NCBI GenBank assembly: GCA_009823395.1
Contig: CM020515.1
Span: 20,157,489-20,221,488, forward strand
Reading direction: 5' to 3'
Source: Thamnaconus septentrionalis
Lineage: Eukaryota; Chordata; Actinopteri; Tetraodontiformes; Monacanthidae
Length of the DNA: 64,000 nucleotides
Shown here: piece after piece, positions 1-12,028 of the stretch
Position numbering within the stretch: position 1 is the first letter of the stretch
Layout of the letters: every line of letters begins with the position of its first letter
Program-made: the position numbers and the translations under genes
Notes under the pieces: model-generated
The model's database searches: none
Told to the model about the DNA's origin: nothing
What the model saw: only the letters and a program-made list of their open reading frames with translations

Positions 1-140
1 TGTAGCCATCTGTTTACAGCTGTCTGCTGAAAACAGATGTTTTGAAAAGGGGACACGAACGAGGCGGAGCCAACACCTGGCTCGGGCGTGGTCACCAACC
101 AGGGAGAGGTGTCCTAACCCTTTGTGACATCAGAAAGGGT
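1..140 (+). repeat. dispersed repeat family 1, copy with both boxes
   Basis: Box 1 (TAGCCATCTGTTTACAGC, 3-20) is followed by GGCGGAGCCAACACC near 64 and by box 2 (CCCTTTGTGACATCAGAAAG, 118-137). Box 2 is a near-palindrome. The same order of boxes recurs near 21.75 and 23.99 kb, and box 1 alone recurs at several other places on both strands. The family is not one I can name. Confidence 0.6.
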
Positions 141-386
141 GGTTTCCTTCAATCTGCCACTTCTGGGAGCTGCACAGGCGGGATAGAGATGGAATTTTCC
201 AAAATATGGTTCCTTACAAATGGAAGAACTGGCCATCCGTCGGCCTCCAAGCCTGCAGAGGGCAGCACTTACAGAACTAACGAGGGGTTTTCATCGTTCA
301 TCGTTGAAGCTAATTGGCTAGTGCGCTAAATGTAAGGAGAACGCTCAAGACACAGACCGGAGAAAGCGTGACCTTTGACCCCTCAC

Positions 387-2497
387 CTGTCGGTGACTGT
401 AGCCCTGCAGCAGCAGGAAGTAGGGGAAGTCAAAGGGCGGGTGGATGGAGTACTGGGTGGCGTTGTCGTCGCTGCTCTCCGTCTCCTCCTTCTCCTGCCC
501 CAGACGCAGCACCTCCTTGTCGGCCTCGGCCTCCGGGTCCTCCCTGAGGGCGGGGCTCTGCCGCGCCCGCCCCGCCTCCTTGCCCATGGCCGACAGGTCC
601 ATCTCGCTCAGGCTCCGCCACATCCCCAGCCCGTCGGCGTCCTCGCCGCTGCCGTCCACGAAGAGCGAGGCCACCCTGGAGCGACCCTTCTGCAGCTTCC
701 GGGCCTGAGCGTTGAGTCCTGGGGGCGGCACAGAGGGTGAGTGGGATCAGCGTGTTTCTGCAATCTTACTCAAGTCAGTCTGCTGTCAAAACAACCGTGC
801 CGCTAAGTTCCCTTGTTGCGCTAACCGGTCGCTGAAGTCACAAATGTATCTGAGCAAAAGAAGTTTATCCAGGTAAATTCCAAAGCCGAAGGAAAATACA
901 TCAAATCTCTGCTATGAGTTTCTCAGCACCGTCCATAGCTGCGTTTCCATGACCCCTCGAACTGCACAAAACCTAAATATGGCCATAATAAACTGGCTAA
1001 TATCGTAAAAGTGTAACGGAAATACTTTATTCGCATTTACGGGGTCACGTGACCAGTTCACTTCAAGGAAAAATGGTGCGTTATGATTGGACGACGGAAG
1101 AGAAAAATACGTAAACAAACAAAAGCAAACGTAAAACAATTACGGCTTATGCGCTTCATACCATTCAATGGAAACGCCTGCAAATCACAATTTCAATGGT
1201 TTTTATTTTGCGAAAAACTCGTGGAAACGCAGCTCATGAGCGCAGGAAAAACAGGAGCAACAACTCCAAGAACATTCATCCAGAGAGGGAAGCGAACACC
1301 ACACAGTGTCCCGTCCGGTCATCATCCCAGCCGTGAGTCAGTCAGACTCCCACCCGAGCGAGTCTCCGCCCACCGGCCTCCAGCGCGAGCCGCTGCCGCC
1401 ACTGTCACCACCTGACAACCGCAACACAAACACCATTCAGCTCGTTCAGAGCCGTTAAGCGCCGTGGAATGTCCACAGCGGGGCTCCGGCTCTTATCAGC
1501 TGCTGTGGAAATGACTCGTTTTGCGACGAGCTAAACAACCCGTGGCGGCGGCGGCGGGGAAGCGTGACGTGAGCTGTGAGGGGGGGAGGGGGGTTTCTCT
1601 CTCTCTCTATCTATCTATCTATCTCACCAAATCGACCTGCTAGATAGTTGTCAATAAGGGAACGTTCTACAAACAGGAAGCTACGGCTGCAAGTTAAAAA
1701 AAACAAGGTTTGGGTCATTAAAAATATTCGGGGTTTGAAATGCAGCAACAGCATCCAGACCAGTGGAAATCAGAGGAGCCAAATCCCAACATCTCATTAG
1801 CACTCTGGAGGTCATTCGGCAGGGTCACAGCGCGGCGTGCGCCAACACCAACCAGCTTTGACTTTTGTTGAGCTTCCGTCAGGAAGGAAAACCTGAAACA
1901 CTTCCAACAACAACAACGACAACAACAGAGTGAAACTGTGACCTGTGAGAGCGACGCTGTCTATCAGCCCGGTGCAGAGAGGGGGCGCCGCGCCAAAGTC
2001 AACGGGCCGCAGGAAGTGAGCGGCGAGAGGACCTCACGCCACCCTCCCCCTCTCGCCGTGTCTGACGGAAGCATCGTGGGCCCTCGCAGTAAAACGCAGA
2101 TCAGAGTGGGAGCCTCGGCCGACCCTTTGACTCCTCCCACGTCTGTCTCCTCCACCCCGAGATAAGTGGGACAGTGACGCCCCCCCCCCCGGAGCGGCGG
2201 CTGACCTGCCGTGACGGTGTCCCGCTCCCGCACGCTCTGCTCCTCCACGCTGGCCCTCAGCTGGATCTCGAAGCGGCGGGAGAAGCCCTCCTTGGGCTTC
2301 CAGAGCGCCTGCAGCAGCAGCGGCCTCTCGTGGTCGCCCACCACCCGGAAACACTCCCTCCTCCAGGGGCTGTCGGCCGCCGGCTGGCCGATGGCGTCGC
2401 ACAGCACGTAGTCGGAGGCGTCCTCTTTCTCCAGGCAGTACCTGAGGGTCACCAGAGGAGGGGGTTATACTCTCAGCCTCGTCTTCCTCTGCCCTAC

Positions 2498-2536
<39 letters not shown>

Positions 2537-3201
2537 GCAGATGCTTTCTGATAATCATTTTAGTGAACTCCTCAGAAATTGGAAACCTTGAGTTATCCAA
2601 ATCTTAAGAAAATGTGTGTTCAAGAAATTCTGCCGATGAGCCCTTTGTGACATCACCAAGGATGTTGATCAGTGACACCAGCTACTGCCAGGTGCTTTCG
2701 CTCCTTTTGCTCCCTTCTGGACGCGTCTAAAGTCTAGAAATCCACCAGTGTTGGCTGGAGGCTGTAAACAGAGGGCTAAGTATGTTGTTTTCTTGAGCTC
2801 TAGATCGGGTTTTCTTTAACTCGCCGTACACGTTGAAGAATCTCCTCCTGAACAGACCATCCACTTGTTCTCTGTCTCCTCACCTCTCCAGCGCCTCCTT
2901 CACCAGCTCCTTGGCGCTGGACTGCGTGTTGGCCAACACGCTCTTGTAGTTGGTGCCCTGGCAGATGTCGCTGCCGAAGATCTTGAGGATTCCGGGCACC
3001 GACGGCTGGCTGGAGAGCTCGGCGGGGTCGTCGGCCGCCCCCTGCTGCTGCTGCTGGCCGCGGCGCCCCCTGTCCTGCAGGCTGGGGCTCTGCTTGAAGA
3101 CGGTGGAGAACCTGTTGTTGTGGCGGCGGATCTTGCTCTTGGCCGGCTGCCGGACGCACACGCTCTCGGCCGAGCGGACCGTGCTGTCCGAGGTGTTGGA
3201 C
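387..3201 (-). CDS. radil: radil-like Ras-association protein, 3 exons, truncated by left edge
   Basis: Coding exons on the minus strand are 3201-2884, 2441-2206 and 718-387. Splice phases agree (2, 1, 0) and each boundary has AG acceptor and GT donor. Exon 1 begins with a basic stretch (PAKSKIRRHNNRF), then DDPAELSSQ and the Ras-association fold start (PGILKIFGSDIC, YKSVLANTQSSAKELVKEAL). Exon 2 finishes the domain (SDYVLCDAIGQ, CFRVVGDHERPLLLQALWKP, RRFE). Exon 3 has NAQARKLQKGRSR, an acidic linker, and PYFLLLQGYSHRQ, which leads into the FHA-like region. RADIL family proteins are Rap1 effectors with RA, FHA-like, dilute (DIL) and PDZ domains that act in integrin adhesion and neural-crest migration; the DIL and PDZ parts would lie left of position 387. 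RASIP1 is the close alternative. NAQARKLQ and DDPAELSSQ favour radil. The start codon was not found; it must lie upstream of 3201. Confidence 0.8.
719..2205. other. radil intron with a MITE and short simple repeats
   Basis: Intron between the second and third radil exons seen here. It holds a roughly 300-bp inverted-terminal-repeat element (937-1234), a GC-rich stretch at 1310-1570 with a CT/ATCT run at 1595-1624, and a run of 11 C at 2180-2190. On the coding strand that run is a G-tract about 16 bases past the 5' splice site. No exon was recognised. Confidence 0.6.
937..1234. mobile_element. MITE-like element, copy 1
   Basis: The ends are inverted copies of AGCTGCGTTTCCA (937 onward, and its complement ending at 1234). 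A second copy in the opposite orientation lies at 20345-20631 and shares internal blocks such as AGTTTTTCGCAAA and AATTGTGATTTG. The size (about 300 bp), absence of a coding region and terminal inverted repeats fit a non-autonomous DNA transposon. A flanking CAT on both sides may be a target-site duplication. Confidence 0.65.
2442..2883. other. radil intron with ATC microsatellite and family-1 repeat
   Basis: Contains (ATC)n at about 2500-2532, a palindromic box CCCTTTGTGACATCAC at 2641-2656, and the complement of box 1 of dispersed family 1 (GGCTGTAAACAGAGGGCTAA, 2760-2779). No coding exon was recognised. Confidence 0.6.
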
Positions 3202-4480
3202 CTGTCGGCGTGAAGAGGACCATTAGGACACCGTCAGAGCCTGGTGCAGTGCTTCACAACTCAGGAACTGCTGTTGTATCCAAATTAGAATTGACTCCAC
3301 CAGGAATTTTTTTTTTTTTTTTTGACTGAAAACAAACATTAGAGCGCTGGCAGGCTGGCAGTAGTTAATAGAACACCAGTGTTGCTGATTAATCAGGTTT
3401 AGTCCTTATTTATAGGGAAACAAAACAGTCTAACAACATTTAAAATCATCTTCTAAAGTCAATAAGTGGGGAAAATGATCAATCATCCCAAAGTTAAACA
3501 ATGATAGTTCAAACTGCGGCCAGCTTAATCGAGTCATCTGTTCATTCTGATTGGAAAGCCAGTTTGTCCACTGAAAAGAGCAGAGAGGCTGTTTCTGATG
3601 TCCACACATGGCGTGTTCTCCTTCAGACACAGCTGAAACCTCATCAGACCACACTTCCTCCGTACTGGTGGAACTGACTGACTTACTGGAGCGATCCATT
3701 GCTGGGCTTCCTCCCCAGTTTGGCCAGTCTCCTCTTCGGGGAGCGGATGAGCAGACCCACCGGGAAGTTGAGGGGCTGCTTGTTGCCGAGGCTGCTGCTT
3801 CTCTCTTCAGAAATCATCCTGATTTAATTGTTGTTGTAGTTTGTTTTGTTTTTTTTTTGAAAAATAAAGTTTAGTTTGTTTGTTTTGATTTTAACCGACA
3901 CAGCCAGTGAAGCAGCCGCGGACTGGAGAAAGCAACATTCTTGGCCGCCTGCGGAGCCTCTTGCTCGGAAAAGCTGCCGGGACGAGCAGAGGTTCTCCCA
4001 GGGGACGAGGAGGGACAACAACAACAACAACAACAAAAATAAATAAAATAAAAAAAACACTTGAAAAGTCAAAGAAGTATCCGGTTTAAGTTAGTCCACG
4101 AACTCCTTCAGGTCCGAGCGGGAGCCGAGGCGGAGGTCGTTTCCAACGGTAGTTGAATTCCCAGGCAGATTTCAGTTGGAGGAAGAAGCACCGCCGTTAA
4201 GTGTCGCACGTCCAGCTGACTTTGCCCCGGTGGTGAGCTCCAGGCCGGACAACTGCCGTCAGTCGACCCATGGTGGAGCTCCGAGTCTCCGAGCTGGCTG
4301 GGAACCGTCAACTGCGTCCGGCTGAGGGCTGGTGTGAGGAGTGAGGACAGACTGGCACCGCCGACCCGCCGCCCGCTGCTGCTGCTGGTGCCGCTGGTGA
4401 CGTCACAGCAAGAGGCGGGGCCAGCCGCGTGCGCGTGTGCGCACATGCGACGGACATCAAAGCGAGAACGACGCCACCAG
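3202..4480 (-). promoter_or_regulatory. probable radil 5' region (untranslated exon and promoter)
   Basis: Upstream of the first recognised radil exon on the minus strand. A GC-rich, CpG-rich segment at about 4090-4460 is the most likely promoter or untranslated first exon. I found no convincing start codon or splice donor there, so this is an inference from position and composition. The rest is AT-rich with short CAA and T runs. Confidence 0.3.
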
Positions 4481-4599
4481 ATCGTCATACTCAGGCGGTA
4501 TTATTGTTATTACGGTAATTATTTTTTTTGTATATACGGTGGTTCCTCCATTGATATTCCTCCCGCCAAAATGTGTTGCTTTCAGTTCCGCTTGCAGTT

Positions 4600-4658
<59 letters not shown>
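4600..4658. repeat. (CA)n microsatellite
   Basis: Uninterrupted CA dinucleotides of about 58 bp. Tracts of this class recur throughout the window, for example at 25555-25581, 29808-29839, 33712-33740, 37523-37551, 42359-42396 and 63434-63463. Confidence 0.95.
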
Positions 4659-4659
<1 letters not shown>

Positions 4660-4904
4660 CGGCTAAATCGCTGCTCAGCCGTGGAGCAGAGCAACAGGTT
4701 ACTCGCCTTCGTGAGAATGCAAACACCTCCATCTAGTGGCCGCAACGCTGAACTTGCAAAGGCTGCACCTGCTCCGCTTTAATGTCCAATTTAAAGTGCC
4801 ACGGTTTTTTTTTGTTTTTTTTTCATATATGTAATTTTTTACATCTTCTATTTTTCATCGCACCCTCCAGTGCAGCACGACTGATTTATCCGAAACAATC
4901 TGTA

Positions 4905-5039
4905 CATTTCCCCAATGTAGGATAATAAAAGCTTCTTCTTCTTCTTCTTCTTCTTCTTCTTCTTCTTCTTCTTCTTCTTCTTCTTCTTCTTCTTCTTCTT
5001 CTTCTTCTTCTTCTTCTTCTTCTTCTTCTCCTTCTTCTT
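4905..5039 (+). mobile_element. retroposon 3' tail followed by (CTT)n
   Basis: CATTTCCCCAATGTAGGATA then ATAAAAG runs straight into more than 100 bp of CTT. The same arrangement (TTTCCCCATCGTGGGATCAA, TAAAGG, CTT array) is at 51468-51562, and a tail without the array is at 36711-36735. This looks like the 3' end of a teleost LINE or SINE whose tail has expanded as a microsatellite. The family assignment is by general resemblance only. Confidence 0.55.
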
Positions 5040-5110
5040 CATTGTTTATTGATTTCACTCTTTACAAATAAAAGTTCATCAGTTGGTTGGTTGATCTACA
5101 AAAGCAGCAT

Positions 5111-5145
5111 GTTTAGCCCTCTGTTTACAGCCTTCTGCTAAAACC
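5111..5145 (+). repeat. dispersed repeat family 1, box 1
   Basis: TTTAGCCCTCTGTTTACAGC followed by CTTCTGCTAAAA: the best-preserved form of box 1 of the family described at 1-140. Confidence 0.7.
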
Positions 5146-6689
5146 AACACTTTGTTAAACCTTCCACATCTTAGGGGGCCAAGTCGACGCAAGAAGTAAA
5201 AGTTTCATCTCTATTTTTAGTTGTAGGGTTTATTTTTTTCTGTGCGTTTGTGTAGTTTTTTTCTTTGTTTTGTTGCTTTGAGCCAGCGTCAATACTGCAG
5301 GGGGGCCTAAGTTACTTGACTTCCTGTCTGACGGTGGCATGCTGCACCTGCAAGCCTCTCCTCAGCAGAAGCACCAGCTCTGCATGTGCACAGACCCTCC
5401 GTTGGTGCACTTTCCTTTCTGTGGTGTTGAGTTACAGACTCAGGGGCGGATGTGAGTTGACTTCCAGCAGCAGTGGCGGCGGTTTGGAAATTCAGGTCAG
5501 ATACACAATAAGAAATGGCCTGTTTCTGTCTGTGTCTCTGAAAATGTCATGTCACTGACTGACTTCATGCTGCAAAATCTGAATATTGAACTATGAATGA
5601 AGACGTTTAGATAGTTGAGTATGTTTCACCGAAATCAGAAAATTTCTTACCAACTTTTTTTTTTGTATTGATCGAACTAATCTCTGAACTGAATTGAACT
5701 CATTTTAATTTAAGAAGGAAAAACATTGAAGAAAAGGGAAAATTCCAAACAACATTGCAAGCTAACAGGGTTCGTCAAAAGTCTATCATTGACATTAACA
5801 TAGTTGTGTTTTCTTTGTGTAGAAGAAACACACAAACACACAGTTCTTAGCTTTGGAAATTCCCTAAAAAACAAGTTTTTCAAGTCTGCAATAGATTTTT
5901 TCAAAATCATAGCAAAGAGTGAAAAAGAAATGGTGAGCTTGGATCTAACGGCGGGATTTTCCTGTTGCACAGTAAAACCACAATCTCAACAAGTGAACAG
6001 CCAGTGTGTTGCAGAAGAGCACTGATGGTGATAACTGATAAACCATTCTAAGAAGAGATCAGCGAAAGGAAGGAGAGGAGCTGCTGCTAAGATTCCAATC
6101 TAGTTCATCCAACGTGCAAAGTACAAAGTGTTTCTTCTGCTCTGGTGGCGGCGGCAACATTTTCAAAATAGCAAATAAGTTTATTTAATCTAAACAAAAA
6201 TGGCAAAAATGCTGCAGTGACATTTCCAGAAATCTTTGCTCCTGATTTCTCACTAAACACTTTAATGACACATGGAAAACTGCAATTACTGTCATAAACT
6301 GGAATATTTTAGATTCAGTGTTGCATTACACTCACATACAGGTCAAAATTAAAAACAAAAAAAAAAAACACTTGTATAAAATAGCAATTGTGCAATAAGT
6401 ACAACAAATCCAGTCACTTCAAAAAAGTGAAATTATTATTATTATTATTAATAATATTAATAATAATAATAATAGAAATAGAAATAATAATAATAATAAT
6501 TAGATCTATTTTTTTTTTTTTAAAGTGAGCATATCCAAATGAAAGAAGAGGACTGTGTCTTATTTCTGCTCTCTTCTCAAGTCTCCAGCCAGACTCCGGA
6601 AAGTCCGAGGTCCAGTCCCTGGACAGGTCATCACCAGAATGTGTTTAATGTGTCAAACTCAGAATAATGCACAAATGAAAAATGAACTG

Positions 6690-7070
6690 AAAGCCAGGCG
6701 TTAACCTTCGATACCCACTTCCTCCTGCACTGAGGTGCCACTGTTGTCTGCGAACCTCTCCCAGCTGCAGTGGGGTGAAGGCAGGGTGACACCCTGGACA
6801 AGTGGCCAGTTCATGGCAGGGCCACATAGAAGGACTAACACACACAAAGCCAGGCACACACCTACGAACAATTCAGAGTTGTCAGTTCACCTCACATGCA
6901 TGTTTTTGGACTGAGGGAGAAAGGCGGAGAACCCGGGCAGAACCCACGCAGACACAGGGAGAACATGCAAACTCCACACAGAAAAGGCCCCAGGCCCGGA
7001 ATCAAACCCACAACCTTTTCACTGTGAGGCATCAGTGCCAACCGCCAGACTCCACAACAACTCTGTCGTC
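6690..7070. repeat. teleost interspersed repeat
   Basis: Contains phrases common in fish interspersed repeats: CCTGGACAAGTGGCCAGTTC, ACATGCATGTTTTTGGACTG, GGAGAACATGCAAACTCCAC, and a GTGAGGCATCAGTGCCAACC end. I recognise the element as a widespread teleost repeat but cannot assign its class without a repeat library. Open reading frames here are fortuitous. Confidence 0.6.
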
Positions 7071-10000
7071 GCAGTGAACTTCAGTTAGATCTGAATCTGA
7101 ACTACACGACCAGTCAAGTTCGGACACACCCTCTCATTTCATGGTTCTTCTTTCATGATGGTAACTATTTACATTGTAGATTCTCACTGAAGGCATCACG
7201 ACTATGAATGAGCACATTTGGAATTATGTAGTAAACAAAAAAGTTAATTAACCCTTCTATATCACCCTCCTTAAAACATATGTAGTCATTTAAACATATT
7301 TTCTTTGCTACTTAGTTTCACACATTTTGCTAAAATATTTGACGTCTACAATGTAAAAAGTAGTAAACAAAAATCAACAAAAAAAAAATCATTCTTTGTC
7401 CATTTTAAAAAGCGTGTGTTTTATTTTGAAAGAAACGCGGAAGTATACCGACTCCCCGCAGCGCCGCTTCGAACAGGACAGGCGGGACTGATCGAGCCAC
7501 CGACCGACCGAAGAGGAGGAGGAGAAGGAGGAGGAGGAGGAGGAGGAGGAGAAACTCCACCGACAGCACAGACGCGCCGAGCTCATCATCATCATCATCA
7601 TCCCGGTCCGACCCAGTCTGTCTGTCACCTTGCTGTGACTGGAACCCGAGTCGAACCCAGGAGGCCAGTAGGCGGAGCAGCGCCTCTGAGCGGGACGCCA
7701 GACGGCTTGTTACCCGCCTTGTGGCGACTGTTTTCCGGACTCGAGCAGCATGCAGCCGCGCTCCCAGCTCGCAGGGCGACCAGGAGCCGCAGCTTAGAGT
7801 GAAACTCGGCAGCGCAGCACCAGGTGAGTTGGGTCGCCGGGACCCAAGTTCGGAACGATGGCGACGCTGTTTTTTTCCGTCGCGTTTTTTGAAATGTTTG
7901 CTGTTGTTTCTGGCTGCCCGCTCTTCTTCCTCTTTCTTTTTCTGCCCGTCACACACTTCTGTATCTTGACTCGACCTTCAGAACTGAAAATTAATGAAGG
8001 CGGTTTTTGTCTGATGAAGTCCAGTGCTTCCGGTTACGTTAATGAGAATATGATTGATTGAACTTGATTAATGAATTTAACTTGGGGCGCCACACCCAGG
8101 TGCCCTGTTCGCCAACAGGTGCGCAGGTCTCTGTCTTTTTTGTTTGCGACGTGTTCCGTTTCATTTGAATTGAGTTTTTCTGAATCCTCTCGCTGCCAGG
8201 TCGTCGTTTTCGATCCACTTTCCGTGTTCTAACACGCATTGAACCCCTTTGGAATAATTTACGTATAGTCGGGGTCAGAGGTCAAGCTCGCATACACTCG
8301 CACAGTACTTATCAAATCAAAAACTAATCAAGTACCAATCGATGAGTCAAAATCTCAATCATCTTTCATATAATTTGGCCTCACCGCCGAATTCAGCCGT
8401 CACTGTCGTCCCGGACGATGTTTCAGCCGTTTACGACATTTGTGTCACTTATGATGATGTTAAATAAATATTTAGGAGGACCGTTCCTTTCTTCGGCAGG
8501 CGATAAAATAAGTTTAACATTAAAGTAATGAGATTTTAATTAGACGTCAGCACAGCAACATGAAAAAAAAACAACGACACGAAGCTGCAGGTGTTGCTTT
8601 GAAGCGGCGAACGCCGTGCATTTATTGAACGGGGGGAAAATAACCTGAAGATCAAATTACAGCTGCAGCAATGACACTTCAGGTCAGTCGGAGAGGAGAA
8701 ATCTAAGCACACATATTTGAGAGTTTTTTTCGCCTGTTGCTGCTGGTTTCCAGGTCAGTCGGAGGTCACAACTGCAGTTCTGCTCTAAGTTCTCGAAAAC
8801 AAATTTTACAAAAAAACAACAATGCTGCTTGAGCGATTTTTAAACGGTAAGAGTGTCTCAACGTGGAAGGAGTCCAAATTCTGAGATAATCTGGTGACCA
8901 TCAGTGCAGCATGGAAGTGAAACAAATAATTGAGGGTGTTTGTGGTCGGAAGACGTTTGCAGGCCGTTCTGGAATTTATCACTGAAATGTCTTTGAAAAC
9001 CATCACGTGGGTGGAAGAGTAAAGACAAAGTAAGACCATTTCAAACTGGGTTTCGCACATGAATTTGGTCAAAGAGTCGTTTGTGTTGTTGTGTTTTAGT
9101 GAGAATCACTGACACGGCGCTGAAGTTGCCACTCAGCATCATTGTGATTTATTTTATGTCTTTGTTAACCGTCGTGAAAAAGAAAAATGTTGCGCGAGTC
9201 ACAAACTTGGCGTTCTTAGCGCCCCCTGTAGGACGGAGGAGTTGCCTCACTTTGTGTGCTTGGGAAATAGTTTTCACACATTTCTGTAGATAAATCTTGT
9301 GGTTTTGTGCCCTTTGAATTGATGCAATGTTGCCACCAGTGACGAATTGCCCCCTGACAGGCTGCTGAAACTGACTGCGTACGGAATCACACGAGTGCCA
9401 AAATGAAAAATAAATAAATAAAAATAAATACATATAAAGAGGAATAAATAAATACAAATATGAAGGCAAGGTGTCTTTCCTCTTTTGTCATTGTGTAAGA
9501 CAAATGGAAAAAACAATGACAAAAGTTTTTGCCTGTGCCTTTTTGCCGTCTGGTAAAAGCCGGCTGAGTCGTACCATGAACCCAGGAAGTGCTGGTGGAG
9601 CTGCGCCTCAGGAGCTAGCTATGCTAGCCATGGAGCCATCAGGTATCGACTACTAACCCTGGTCGGAAAGCCCTGCTCACACCCGTCTGCCTTTGCTTTT
9701 AAGACGGTAAAATTTGTACAAACGTTTATTTTGTTCATTTATTTTTAATTTTGGCACTCCTGTGATTCCATACCTGCAGTTATAAAACACATTAAAACAT
9801 TATTTTGTTGGGGCGCCTGAATTATTCCTCCAGTTCATCATATTTCAGCATCAACGCTTTTTGTCACCGTCCGCATCAACTGTCTTTGAATTAGTGCTCA
9901 TATCTTCCAACAACAATTCAAGTTTATTAACGTCCTCTGTTACGATCCCGACTTACGATGACTGCATTCCGACAAAAGAGCGTTGGAGGTCTGGGCAGAA

Positions 10001-10464
10001 ATGCATGAGGAAGGGGCGGAGTCACCGCCACCTGAGTCCAGCAGTGACGATGCAGTTCGATCGGAGGGTGTTTGTCCGTCCCGTCAGCCGGCACCCCAGA
10101 GCAGAGGAGAAAAGTCCCTCGTTCACTTCTTCTGCTGGCTCCACCTTCCAGGAAGCGAGAGCTCACGCTATGAACCATCCCATTGTGATGTCACAAACGG
10201 CAGCGGCGCCTCGCCCAGGCTAGCGACAGCGACCCCCAACGTTTTTTGATCGGTTTTGTCTTCGCCAAACACCGCAGGAAGATGCAGCAAAGCTTAATTT
10301 TTCTCACAGATGGCCATAAACGGAGGGCTAAACACTGTGGATGTGAAGCTGCTCCACAGGTGTGAAACCAGGGAGGACTGAGGGAGCTTTTGAGGGACCT
10401 TCCTGGTTCCTCGAGGTCCTCCAGATGGAAGTGGTCTCACTGCTCGGCCAGCTGGACCCACACT

Positions 10465-10481
10465 GCTGGTGGTGGTGGTGG

Positions 10482-10512
<31 letters not shown>

Positions 10513-10548
10513 GCTGGTGCTGGTGGTGCTGGTGCTGGTGCTGGTGAC
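10465..10548. repeat. (TGG)n/(TGC)n trinucleotide array
   Basis: TGG triplets grade into TGG/TGC mixtures. All six frames stay open because the array has no stops, so the polyvaline, polyglycine and polyhistidine ORFs here are artefacts. Confidence 0.9.
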
Positions 10549-11782
10549 CAGTCTTCATTCCTCAAACGGGACGCCGGCTGTTGTCTTTTGGCTTCTGGTT
10601 CTGCTTGAGAACCGAGGACAAGGTGCGCGCTTGCAGGGCACTCCTGCAGATGTGCAAGTGAAACTCGAGGAGGGACTCAAAGTCTTCTCACTATTGCTCA
10701 CCACATCCTCCGCTTCACAGCCGCAGGCGAGGCTGCAGGTTGAATTCACCGCTGTGGGAAAAAAGTGAGCAAAATGACACGACTTCAAGACTTCAAAGAG
10801 TTTCGAAATTTCTGACGCTGCGGCCATCATTCTGCAGTCTTGGCTGTCGGCCAGCACCGCTGTTTGCGAGTCCGAACTCGACAGGAAGCAAAAGCGACTT
10901 ATTGCCAGTCCCTCGGTCCGCCGTGTTTCCATATTATATTCCGCAGTCACCTCCGGCAGCTTCCTCCGTGCGCCGCCGGGGCCGGCAGGAAGTGGAGCGA
11001 GGGGCGAGACAACCTGCCAAACAAGGCGTAACACCTGGTGCCCGCCAGAGCCTCTGAATCTGCCCCGAGTCGCCGCGTGCTCGGGGAACTGCAGGCTAAC
11101 CAGAAGTACAGGAGAACACAGGGTCACTGTAACCACAGCTGTCAGTGTCTCAGGCGGCGGCGCTACAGCAGAATTACAGCAGCGACACAGAGCTCTCGAA
11201 GCAGAAGTTACAATTGAGGAAAAATGAAAATAGAATAAAATAATAGAAAAATATTAAAAACTGACTTTCAAGGGGTCGTTCACCTGAATAACCAATGATT
11301 GGCCGCTCATCACCGTCACTCTGGGTTCAGGCTCTGGAGACACTTTCTAACACTCACCACCGTCCTGGAGTTTGATGGAGGAAGAGTGAAAGTCAAAGGC
11401 TGTGGCTAATGTGGCCCGACAAGGTTGTTTCAGTCACTCCAGAACTGAAGGAACATGCAAAAAAACAAAACCATTGGTTTTCAGTTTGAGTAGGAGAGCA
11501 CGGTCGCTGAACTTTATGCAATATTTCTCCCCAGGAGCAGAAATGCTGGCACGTTGTGCTCTTCTTCTGTTTTTGTTTTAAATTGAATTCAATTAAATGA
11601 AACTATTTATTTCTACCGTTGGACTAATTGGCCGCCGTATCTATTCATCGCTCATTCAATGATTGATGTTAGAAATAAAGGAAGAAATGATACAAATCAA
11701 AGAAACGAGTTCCAGTGACGGTGGTTCAGTCAGAGCAAAGTGTGAAGGTCCTCTTGCGACATCCCTCCGGCGATCTGCTCAA

Positions 11783-11785
11783 ACC

Positions 11786-11853
<68 letters not shown>
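11783..11853. repeat. (CAG)n array just upstream of grap2
   Basis: About 23 uninterrupted CAG triplets ending about 175 bp before the grap2 start codon, followed by a TG run at 11926-11951. It would lie in the grap2 promoter or 5' untranslated region. A polyalanine or polyglutamine frame through it is not supported: no conserved grap2 sequence precedes ATG 12029. Confidence 0.85.
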
Positions 11854-12028
11854 TGCCTCTTCACCGCCATCTGCCTCTCTCCTCAGCGGCCTCCTCACTT
11901 CCTGCTGCTTCAATACACATCTCGAGTGTGTGTGTGTGTGTGTGTGTGTGTTGAAAAAGCCCCACTTGCACCGGACTGGGCCATCGTCTGCACAGTTTCC
12001 GGGTTGGAAGAGGCCTCGGCTCGCCCTC

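Larger units (their letters stand above)
4481..11780. other. intergenic region between radil and grap2; repeats, no gene seen
   Basis: About 7.3 kb with no recognisable coding exon. It contains a CA run at 4600-4658, a retroposon tail with a long CTT array (4905-5039), a family-1 repeat (5111-5140), AT-rich ATT/AAT runs (6430-6500), a teleost dispersed repeat (about 6690-7070), GC-rich segments at 7430-7860 and 9960-10250, and a TGG/TGC array (10465-10548). The GC-rich segment at 7430-7860 looks like a CpG island and could be a distal promoter, but no transcript is evident. Confidence 0.6.

Noticed and set aside
387..3201. Assignment to rasip1 rather than radil
   Set aside because: PYFLLLQGY is shared with RASIP1, but NAQARKLQ, DDPAELSSQ and KELVKEALERY fit RADIL better. 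The choice is not certain.
4108..4488. 126-residue minus-strand ORF upstream of radil
   Set aside because: No similarity to the RADIL N-terminus and no donor linking it to the exon at 3201; more likely untranslated or promoter sequence.
4848..5058. Poly-lysine and poly-glutamate ORFs
   Set aside because: Translation of the CTT array.
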